DNA of 64,000 nucleotides, taken from positions 3,042,427 to 3,106,426 of the forward strand of contig SIJG01000005.1 of NCBI GenBank assembly GCA_023374025.1, in the 5' to 3' direction. The position numbers were made by a program, and so were the translations under genes. Under the pieces are notes generated by a model. The model did not search any database, was not told the DNA's origin, and saw only the letters and a list, made by a program, of their open reading frames with translations. How positions within the stretch are numbered: position 1 is the stretch's first letter; each line of letters opens with the position of its first letter. The DNA comes from Heterodera schachtii. Its lineage: Eukaryota > Nematoda > Chromadorea > Rhabditida > Heteroderidae. This document shows, piece after piece, positions 32,708-44,700 of this stretch.

Positions 32708-35700
32708 TCAACAGCAGCAGCCGATTTTTTTTTCATGCGAACGTAACGCAAATAGTTTTTTCGATGCTCGCCAGTCAAATCCACCATCACTGATCAGAGG
32801 ATTAAGCTGCCGTGTTGTCGGCCCATCGGCTTTTCTGATCACTTTCATCGTTGCGCAACTTCTGCTGCTGTTGCTGGTACTGCTTGCTCTCCTGCTGTCC
32901 CTGCTATCCTCCTCCTCCTGCTCATAATTACGCTTGTCACTTTGCTGGTAATCATCATCCACCGCACATCCGTCACGCTTATCATCTTCATTAGAGTCAA
33001 CTGCTTCTGACTGCTCCACTTTCACATGCTTTTCCTTCCGGTGTCCAGCCGCGCTGTTTAAGGACAACAGTTCCGCAACTGCGGCAGCTGCAACCGCAAC
33101 CGCGGCAGAAGGTAGTCCTTGTCCTGCTCCAGCAGGTTGTACTGCTTGGTGTTGTTCTACCGCAACATCCGCCCTGTCTCCATGTTGTTCGTCTCCATTT
33201 TCGGGCGTGCCATTCGCGCCACCATTCTGCTCGGACATTGTTGTTTCAGCAGTTGTTGTCGTCGTGGTTGTTGTTGTTGCGTCGGTGTTGGCGCTGTTCT
33301 TCCCGTCACGTTGTTCATCACTAAAAAATTGCAAAAATTTATTAAAAAATTAATTTTTCAAAAATGTCTTACATACAGCTTGTTCAATGGCAAATTGGTG
33401 TTCAGGATGAATGGGATCACTGTTTCGATGGGGATAGAACCGAGCAATGTGCTAAAATATTCGAGAATTATTCGTAAATTATATAAAATTTATAATTAAA
33501 ATAATATTTTTTGAATTATTAGTAATTTAGATTTTCAATAAATTTTAGGGCTATTAAAAATGCATTTGCTCCACCTGAAGAACAGCTCGACCAGCGCGGA
33601 CTCGTTGAACCAGCGCAGACATGGCAACAGTTGGAGCAACAGCGAGTGCCGCTGCACCGCCACCAGCATGTCTTCGGGGCTCAGCTCGCCGCCACCACCG
33701 GTGCCGTTGCCTCCCGTGTGGTGCTGGTGCCGGTCTGGCGCTTGTTCATCGCATGTGTCTTCCGCCTTGGCCACCGCCGTTGCTCGCTGCTGCTGTTGCC
33801 GCAGCGACAGCGACGGCGATGCTTTCATACTCGTGCCGGTGTTTTGTCGCTGCTGTTCCACCGCCGTTGCTTCGTCCTCGCGCTTGACGCATTGCTGCTG
33901 GCTGGCGGACGAGCCGGGCGAGGTGGTCGTGTCGCAGCACAGCGCCATGGTGCCGTCATGGTCCAACTGGACGTTTGGAAATATTAATATTAATGATCGG
34001 ATTTGCCAATCACCTAATTAATAACTATGGCTATTTTCGTTTTTAAAATCCCATACTCAGAGTCAGAATAAAGAAAATTGGAATAATGCGCCTCCTGATC
34101 AGTCCCCTCCCCGTATCGTATCCCGAAAAATTTTCAAAATTAAATTTAAAAAAAAATCGTACAATTAATATTTTCTTACTAAAAGATTTCAAAATTAAAA
34201 TTTAAAAAAAAAATCGTACAATTAATATTTTTCTTAATAAAAGAAAAAATTTTGAAAAATTTTCCTAGCTATTTTATCAAAATTTTATTATGAATTACTT
34301 TTTTCAAAAAAAAAAAATTTCCAAATCGCTGAAATTTTTTCAATTTTTTTTGAATTTTATTATGGAAAAATTTATTATAATTTTTGACAATCATTTCGGG
34401 GGCGGGAGGGTAATGAGCTATTCCCGTTAGATTATCCAAGCGTCGTGATCACACTGATCAGCAATCCCACCTCGTGTTCCTCCTCGCCCCCGTGGTGTCC
34501 GCCGTTGGCCTTGCGCTCGTCGCCGCCATTACTGTTGTGTTCGGTACCGCCGCATTCGTCGCCATTTTTGTCACCGCCCTCACTGTGCCGCCCGGCGGTG
34601 CAGCTGCCAATGCCGCCGCCACTGCCACGGCTCTCCGTCGTATTTGTGGTAGTCGCCGTGCCCGCGGTTGTGGACGACGCGCCGCAACAGTCGCTGCCCC
34701 CGTCCGCGCCACAACACTCGCCACCGCTGGCCGACGGCTCCAACAAATGGTCATCAAAGTTGGTCGTTGTCGTCGCCGCTGTCGCCTTCTTTCGCCGGCA
34801 AAAGTGCCGCCGGTGTCGCTTCAGAGCGTCCGCGTCACGAAACGACCTCACCAGATTGGATTGGATGAGATGCTCAAACAGTTCTTGGCATGCCAATGAA
34901 TTCAATTGTCGCAGCTGCGCACTGTGAACGGCTTGGACAGAATGTTGACGGACTGAAACAAAATAAATGATCATATTAATTACTAAATTAAAAAAGGGAC
35001 TGATATGCGGGTTATTATTTTATTTCGACAATAGGGGTTGTATCAGAAAGATGTCTGAATTTGATACTTTTTTTACAATGGTCTAATTGATGGGGTTGAT
35101 TTCGTCGCAATATTGCCACCAGCAGAGAGGAATGTTACGAGATCAAAAATAAAATGCGAGAAGCTATAAACGAGGCCAAAAAAATGCGATAAAGAGAAGC
35201 AAGCCAAAAAGGCGAGAAAGCGATCAATTTTCGCTTACTTAAATTCGGTAAATTTTTGGCATTTTTTAAAGATTTTTTAATATATATTAAAATATAAAAT
35301 AACAAGTGGCTATGTTCCAAGGATGCAACTTAATTCCAAGTTTAAGTTAGGGTCGCAGCCGGGGGTGGGGGTCACCGGTCAAATCGGGGAACGGGGAGAG
35401 TGGGAATGACCCAAACCCAACCGGGGTCCCATTCGTAAACCGGGGAAGGGGACAAAAAAAAATTCGAATTTATTGAAGAAAATATTTAGGACGACCAGAA
35501 AATTATACTAACTGAGTAAAGATTTTTCGAAATCCAATTAATTTTTAAATGTACGCACCCAAATGCAACGGTTGCTGTGCCCGCGGGGGCAAATCCGCGC
35601 TGGCGAACGCGATGGCCTTCAGGTAGGCAAACTCCATGTTGGACAGCTTCAGCTGGCGCGTTTTTTGCGCAAACAAATGCAACAGCGCAATCTGTCGGCA

Positions 35701-38700
35701 CAACTCCTCGTACCGTTCCCATTTCAGTTGACCGTAACGGCACCGTATGCCAAGGTGGGCGCTGACGGTGCGCAACATGTGCGCCAAGTTCAGTTCATGC
35801 GCACGCTGGACAAGCCCGAGCAGGAACAGATCACACCACTTGCCCTTCATGGTCGACTCGATCAGCGCATGTCTGAAAAAATGTTTGTTCAAAAAATTAA
35901 ATAAATTGAGACCCAAAGAACTAGAATAAATTAATAGACAAAAAATGATGGGTTTAAAGGATTTAATTGTTGACATTTGAAATCAAATTAATGAAACGGA
36001 TTTTGCCGATGAATTCCTAATGTTAGTTTGGCTAAATTTTTGATCCCCAAAAACCCGAAATACAACAACAAAGACTCACTGGTCAGCCAAAGCGTGGATG
36101 CCCTTCACCCAATGGACGGACATAAACAGAAGGCGCGACACGCTTTCGCAGATCACGCGGAAGTCCACGCCGTTCATCTGCTGTTGCGGATTTTGTTGCT
36201 GCTGCTGTTGGTGCTGGTGATGGTCCAACATCGGTGGCATTGACAGTTCAAATTTGGCATTTTGTGCACTGATCACCGGCGATTGGAGCGATGCCGGTGC
36301 TGGCGGGGAATTGCTTAGGCCGACTCCACAACCACCGCCGACGCCATGCGACGATGGCATGGCACCGCCGTCAACAGAGAAAGCGGTGGACGAGCCGCGC
36401 GAGGAGGCGGTCGGCGAATCGTCCAACTCGAGGAAAAGTAACGGATCAGCATCAGCAGCAGACGATGCCTTAAAAGGATGGGCAAAATTGTTAAAATGAT
36501 AAAGCTAGAACTGACATTTGGAAAAAGCCTTGACCTGGATTCCATGTAGAACTGGACTTGGATTTCCTGGACAAAAACCCAGGAAAATCAAGGTCCAGGA
36601 AAAATCCAGGCTTGTCATGGTTTCTGGACCTGGTTTTTTTTCATATTTGACCTGGACCTCCCTCGATTTGATGGACTAAAATTCAGAAAATCCAGTTGTC
36701 CGAAAAATGGCCTGGACCAGGATCAGAAAAATCCAGGCCTGGGTCCAAGTCCAGGTCGAGCTCTAGATAAAACAAATCAATTTGGGGGTTCCAAATTCTC
36801 GAGAGCCTAAGCGAACTCGGATTTGTTGAGCAGTTCCTTGCTTTTGGGCCCCACTTTCCCACGCCCTTAAGACCAATGCGGCCTCGACGAGTGCTTTAGT
36901 GCCACTCTCGGTTCCGAGTCTCGAGAGTCATGAGAATCATCAAATGCCATCTCACTCACTGACCAAGTGATGACTGTTTTCCAATAATGGTTGCTCTCCA
37001 ATGGCTCCGTCCTGCTGGTGTTGGTTGTGGCTGTTGAATGCAAAATCGCGCTTCAACAGTTGGGCCAGCAGTGACGGGCCGTCGGCGATGCCACAGGCGG
37101 CAGTGCCGGTGCCATCGCTACATGATCCGCCGATGACTGTGCCACCTCCGCTGCCAGTGGTCAGCACAGCGCTTGGCGGTGACGGCGACTGTGACGTGGT
37201 CGGCGGGCTCAGACTGCCTCGAAGCGGCCCAATTGGTGGACTGGCGCCGGCCCGGCTCACAGCGGCAGCACTGAGACTGTCAATTAGCGGCTTCAGCAGC
37301 GAAGGCGAGCCGTGCTGGAGGAATGTGCCGGAACCGATGGTGCCACAAATGTCAACCTGGGGAGAGGAGAGGGGGCGGGTGAAAGCTTTCTTTGAAATTT
37401 GGTAGTTTTTTTATCATATTTCATTAAAATTTCAAAAATTTCCCCGGCGGCGCCTATCGGCACCGCGGGACCCCATTTTACCAACAAATTCCTGCTTTTC
37501 TACCGGGCGCCGAAAATTTTGAAAAATAATTTACAATTTTTATTGTTTTTATTTTTTTGAAATTTAAAATCAAATAAGGAATAGAAATTTTCGGTAAAAA
37601 TTTTATTGGTTTAGTTTTGACACATTGGCTCTAAAGATATGTCAAAATATAAAATAAAATTAACAATTTATTCAACAATTCAATTTTGCTTTCGCCGCGT
37701 TTACCATCGCTGACGACGAAGCGGCATCATCCGAGCATGAATGGGGTGGTGATGAGCACCGCTTGTTGTTGCCAAGCGGTGCGTGCCGACTCGTTGCCGA
37801 TGGTTGTGCCGCCGCGGCAGCAGCCGTTTCGCTGCTGGCACCGCCGCTTTCACTTCCGGACGATGTCGTATCCACCAAAATCGGGTGATGGTGGTGCTGA
37901 TGATGTTGTTGTGTTGGGGCCCCGCCGGCAACCGATGCCGAAGACGATGACGAGGACGAAGACGGCACCGCCTGTTGTTGTTGTTGTTGTTGTTGCTGGA
38001 GACGCAAGGCATTAGCCGATGCCGCAATTTGCTGCTGCTGAAGTTGATGGTGGCGGTTGACAAACGCGAGCAGTCCTTGCTGCAAATTATACGCGCTGCT
38101 ATTCGTGGTGCTGCTGGTGGTTGTGTTGCTGTTGTTCTGCTGGTTGGCCAACAGATTGTTGTTGTGGTGGTCCCGTGGCGGTGATCGGAGCTACAAAATT
38201 AACGACAATAATACCATTGTGCTGATTAGATGATAAATCGTGCCATAAATTGAGCCTATTAGCCGGAGGCAATTTAATCATTCTAATTGACTTATTGTTA
38301 ATTGGCATGCCAAAAAATGCAATTGATCCAGTTGATCAATTCTTAATGGCTGGCTGATGTGTTGATCAATGGATGTATTGAAATTTGAACAAATCACGGG
38401 AAATATTTATGAAATTTATTTGTTTTGTTGATATTTTACTCAGCTTATTGGATTTTGATCAGTTTATTCGAAATTAATGTTTTTCAGTCGATTGAGATTT
38501 GAACAGTTTCTTAAGCTATGGCTTTGAACAGCATATCCTTGAGAAATATGTTGATGACTTCTGACTTTGATCAGATCAGTTCTTATTTTATCGATCGCTT
38601 CTTTGATCGCCCCCTTTGTTTTTGATTCGTCTATTCAAAATTTTAATTGCTTCAGCCCATGGGAAATTTTAATTTTAGCAGGATACTTTGATCATCAAAC

Positions 38701-41700
38701 TTCCTTGAACTCTGTCCAAATTTTAAATTTGCGAGTCCCAACTCCAGGATTTGAACTCAAAATTTTATTAATTCCTCAATTTCCAAAAAATGCGAGATTG
38801 CGGACTGGAATCCTTCAAATCTTGCGTGGGAATCCGTAACTGCGGCGATCTCTATTATTAAGCACTCCCGGCTTCGATTAGAATCCTTTTTTGATCAGTC
38901 TTCACTTCCCCTCACCCATTTGCTTACATTGCGCGTTGCCGGTGCGTCCGCGGTGTTCAGCCTCCGCCGCTTCGTTGCCGCCTGTTGCTGCTGATGGAGC
39001 AGCAGTTCATTGATGCCGCCACCGCCGCCGCTTCCCATCGGACTCGCGCACCTTTTCCCATTGGCATTGTTCTGCTGCTGGTGGTGTTGCTGTCTGTATA
39101 AGCTGGCCGCCAGTGCGTTGACCGATTGGAACGCGTTGTGGTGGCCAAATGGGACCATCGTCGGCGGTGCCATAAACGCACTGGCGGACGAAGAATGGGC
39201 AAAGCCGGCGGTGCCAAACTCTTCCCCGGCCGCTGCCGATTGCACACGGTTGTGGTGGTTGTGGAGATGGTTGCTGCGGGACGACCCGCCACCACCGCCC
39301 GTGTATCGTCCCACGCCGCTTGCCATCACAGCCGAAAGCGATGATGTTGGCGGCACGTCCGTTGAGGACGGCATCGAAGAGGCGGTGCCACCGCTGGAGG
39401 CGGCAACTGCCGCCGCGGCCGCCATCATTGCCGCGTTCATTGGGCGCCGTTCAGCTTGAACTGCTAGATAAAAGAAGGTATTTACACGGAAAATTATGCA
39501 CTAGAAAAGTCTGGCAAAATAAAAAAAAGGATTTTTGGCATTATGTTATTTTATTAAAAAAGAAAAGGGGGACAAATGCCCGGGCGCCGCCGTTTGGACC
39601 CAATTGTAAGTTAAAGATGCCAAAACTTTTTTTCAAGAGCTCTGATAGCCATAAATTAGAAAGTTTTTGTGTCTTAAACGAACTTGGACGCCAAAACGGT
39701 AGCGCCCAAGCGACTCTGGGCTCCAAAAAAAATGCTGCAGAAAAGTCTTCAACAGATTTTAGGTAGGTACTTATTTTTTTAAAAATCTTTACAAAAAGTT
39801 GGGAACCGTACCAAACCTATCGATTTTCTTACGGTGCTTATGTTAAACATAGGTTTTTTACCAAAAAATCTTAAAAATGCTTCTAGTTTTTCAGTTAAAA
39901 ACTCCCAAAAAATGATGTGGTGCCCATATTTTGTGAGTCCATTTGAGGGGGATCGGAAAAGAGCGCACATTCACTTTTCATGCCGGTCGACAGGCACTTC
40001 TTGAGCCGACAAAATTGGCACCGATTCCGATGGAATTTGGTCACCGGACAATCTTTGGAGCCACGGCACACATAGGCAATTTGTTTGCGAATAGAACGCT
40101 TGAAGAAGCCTAAAAACATTACTGCCTAATTAGGTAATCAATTAGGGCGATCATTCGCTGATTGAATCAGTTAATTATTGAGAGGATGCTGATCTTTAGA
40201 GAGATGATCAGCAATTAACCATTTTGGCATCATTATAGGCTAATTAAATTCCCGGGACTGACCTTTACATCCTTCGCAACTGATGGCCCCGTAGTGACGA
40301 CCTAAAGCAAAAAGCAAATTTAAGGCAAAAAAATTAAATGGGATTAAAAAATTTTGTTTAATAAAAAAAGGCATTTTCTAAACAAATTTCATTTAATTTA
40401 TTAATTTATTTTCGGTAATGGCATTTGTTAAATTTCGAATAATTTAAACCATTCATTTTTTGAACAAAATTTTAGCTATGTTTAATCACTAATTGGGACG
40501 GTATTTTCTTAATTCCTTTCACTAAATTATATTACGGTACTTTGTCTAATAAATGAAGCAATGAATGGCATTTTCCAAAACTTTTTGGCATTTTTCGCTG
40601 ATTTCCATTCCTTACCGGATGCTTTGTCACCGCACACCACGCACAGTTCGCCCGACCCAATGGTGCTGCCACCGCCGTTGACCGATGTTGGCGACCCGCC
40701 CGCCGACGACTCCTTGTGCAGCTCCAATTTGATGTTGGGTGTGCCGCCGCCGGCGGCGATTGTGCCAATGCCAACCGCGGACTGGGAAATGCCTGCTGCA
40801 GCAAATGGGCCAATGGGCTGCTGCTGTTTGGCAACAAAATGGTGCTGATGGTGTTGGGGAGACATGAAATGATGCTGAACGGGGGGAGGTGAAAGGTTGT
40901 AAAATGGGGGCAAAATTGGACTAAATTGGGTGGGAAATGGGCAAAATTTGTCAAATGTGCCAACTTTTTTTGGCCATTAAACTCGAAATAGAAAATTAAT
41001 GACAGTGCGCGAAAGGAGGGGAAGGGTGGGGTAATTAGAAGGAAATAATTTAATTATTAGCCATAGGGGCAAAATTGGAAATTTAATAATTTGCAATTTG
41101 TGGAAATAAAATTTGATATTTTTTTATCATTTAAAATTCTTTTTTTAGTGTAAATTACATAAGTATTATTTATTAGAGATGTGCTAATCTCTACTGACAA
41201 GCATTGACGTATTTTTCTGCTGAATACAAATTTGATCACGAAACTTAATGACGAATATGACGTCGTAGATTAAACATACAGACAAAAGTTAAATTTAAAA
41301 TTGGAAATTATTTTAATGATTCACCACCGTAAAATCATTCTTGGCATTTTCCCCCTCTTTTTTTGGCATTCGAAGTATTACAGTAACGGCAACTTGAAAT
41401 TTTTTCTCTATTCAAACGATTATCACTCAATGTTTACTCCATCGCTTCTTCAATAAGGCTCTAATGGTTTTAGGCAAATAAATTGGAATTTAAATGTTTT
41501 TTTTTTGCAATTTCAAAAAGATTTAGTACAGTAAGCTGCTTGCTCTTTGCCACTACCGTATGAGAATTTAATTGGGTGAAAGTGCGCGGGAGAAAAAAAA
41601 ACAAAACATTCTTAGACAACCCCAAACAGTGGAGAGTAGAGAAGGATTAAATGAGAAGGCGTAAAATAAAAGTCTGGCAATAAAAACAAAATGCCAACGG

Positions 41701-44700
41701 GGGACGGCGGCAAAAATAACGACAAAATAAATACCAATAATAATAACGGCACTTCTCGTGGCCTAAAACACGCCGGGGGATAGATAATTTTTGTTTTTAT
41801 TTATGCCAAAATGTGGTGGATGAATGAAGGAAAGATGCATTGCCATGCCCTTTTACCGGCTCTAAATTGTCTTCCCGGTAATTTCCGGCATTTTTAATTT
41901 ATTATACCCCAATAATAGCCCAAGGGCAGTTAATAATTAATGCAAAATTTGTCATTACAGTAAGCTGAATGCTTCACAGGGATTGTTTCGAAAACATAAT
42001 CAGTTTTGAGATTTTCCGGCATTGGTCGGACAGAAATTATTCAGGAATGAATTCGATAATTCTAATCATTTCTGGGATTCGAAATGAGAGCCAATTAATA
42101 TATTTTCAAAATAAATTTTAAATTTATTTTTTTAAAGTCTTTGTGTCAATTTGGGTGCCCAGTTTTATTCCTTTTTTTCAATTTTAAATTCCTATGGAGA
42201 AAAGATGATGATTGATGATAACATGTTATCACACTGTATTCTAATAAACGGATTAATCCGTTGGTTATAAGCCGACGATTTTTGTAATATTTTGGAGAGA
42301 GACATTTCATAATGCCTTTGACGTAGAAATGTTGGACAAAAAAATGCCGAAAAAGGTAACATTAGGTGCCATTTTGGGAAGGCCTATGATTAGCCCTGAA
42401 AAAGAGAAAGAAGAGAGAGAGAATTGTGGCACAAATTGGATTGGACACAAAAATACCATTAAAAATGCCAATGCCGTGCTTCTTCATCGGACAACGACCG
42501 CGGCACATCCAATGCCACAATGTTGCCATCATTTTTCTTCATTTTTAGCAGGCAGCTTTTTGTCACCATTTATGGCACAAGTCCGAATCATATGTGTGTG
42601 TGAATGTGTTAATGTGTTTAAACATAGAATGAATGACGCCAGCAGTTGGCGTTCTGCATTTTCCCACAAAGTTTTGCATTTTATTTTTATTCTGCGCGAG
42701 AAAATGACAAAATTGGAAAATTTGTTCAATTATTTTTAATTTTATGCTTCCATGGGATAAAACTAAAAATACATAAATAATTATAGTGTCAATTAAATAA
42801 ATTCTCATTAAGAAAAAAAAAACTTAATTTGGCCAAGTGAATGGGGAAAAAGAGGGCCAACAGCAGTTAGCGGACCATTTATTCATTATATATATATATT
42901 ATATAATATATATATATATACCCGGGCAAGGGCACAATAATTAACGGGGCGGACATTGGCACGGAGTGCCATAATTGGAAATGGATTTAGTGCCACCATA
43001 TTTAATTGAGAGGGTGTGCAAAATGAAGAAAAGGTGTTGGTTGGGTGGGGAAGGAAGGACACGTGAGCAAGCAGCAGAAATGGGCCAAATGCTTGAATGA
43101 AAAGAATGAATGAATAAATTAATATGCGTGGGGGCGCGAGAATTGCGCAAGATGGCCTCCATTAAAGCCAATTAACGGGCCACAAAGAGCGAAGACCGCC
43201 GTGGCCAAACAGAGGGGGAGGGAGGGAATGGCATCATCATCAGCTTATATTATATTAAATCATGGCATTAGCAGGAAATTGTTGGAAGGATGAAGAAGAC
43301 GTGGCAGCAGACAAAATTAATATTAACGAAATGATAAATTTGGTGCACAAATTGCAAAAGCAAAAGTGGAAGATGATGTGTACTGAGGAGAGGAGAAGCC
43401 TTTGGGCGATAATGAGCCGATGGACAGTAAAAAATGTGAAAATTAAGCCTAATTTTAATCTTTGGCATTTCTATTTGGACAATTTGACGGTGAAGCCCAA
43501 TTAAGGCAAAACGCCCAATGCCCAACGGCGGGTAATTAATTATTTCCACGAGGAATTCCGAATTAGGCGGAACGGAGAACCAAATTAAAAAAATGAAAGC
43601 AGCGACAGAAAGCCAACAAAAAAAATGGAGGGAAAATCACTGATTGATTTGGCATCATTTAAAAAAAGTGGGGGAGGGAAACGGACAATGTGCAAAACGG
43701 AAGATAATGATGATGATGATGAGCCGGGCTTGGAAATGAAATTTGGACGAAATGGACAGAAGAGAATATCGGCGGAAGAGATATTGGAATGGAATTTTTG
43801 GGGGGTTGGAGGATGAATTGGGAGGGAGGGGGAGGGATAGGGGGGATGACGGTTGGGCAGCGGGGGAAGCGGAGAGAGTCTTCCCCGCCCCATCGGATGA
43901 CCTTTGCGACCCGAGCAGCCAGGCAGGAGGCGACGACCCCTCAAGCGCTCATAAATACACACACACAACCAACCATTACCCCTGGGGGGGGGATGGACGA
44001 CGGACGAAGGGGAGGAGGAGAGAGGTCGAGTCGCCCCCGCCGGCGGCTGGCATCATCGCCAAAACAGCGAGCGGACGGACGGGCAGCCGGGGGACCGACC
44101 CGACCCTTCATTCTTTGGAGGAGAATAGGGGGGGCGGGAGGGATGAAATGGATTTGGGGAGGGGGTGAGGAGGGGGTAAAGGGTAGGGGGCGGTGACCCC
44201 GTCCAGCCGGGCGAGGCGGGAGGAGAGGGGCAATGACTCCCCTCCTCCCCCCTCACTCTTCCGTGGTGGTACTGCACAGGGAAAGGGAAGAATGATGATG
44301 AGGCGGGCAGCAGAAGATGGAGGGGGGCGGGGGGGGGCAATCGGACGGACGGAAAATGAGGGGGCATTCACCGGCGGGCGGGCAGGCGAAGGTCGTCGAC
44401 CTTTGACCGCCGACGGCGTCAGCGGCTGTCAGCAGTACACAGACGAGCCCCCGGGGGCGGGGAGGGCAGCAGAGGCCAGCCGCGACCCTCGAGGGACGGA
44501 ATGAATGAATTTAGGTGGCCCGCCGGAGAAGGTGGGGGCCCGGGGGGGGGGAGAGGTTGGAGGCCGAGGTCGATGTCCGCGTCTCAGAGAGGTCACACAA
44601 CAACACTTCCCCTGCCAGTCGGCGAATCCGTCGTTTTCCCCGCCGGCGGCGCCGTCGCCGCCGGTGCCGGGCGATGGCCGCCGGTGAGGCGCTGGCAATT

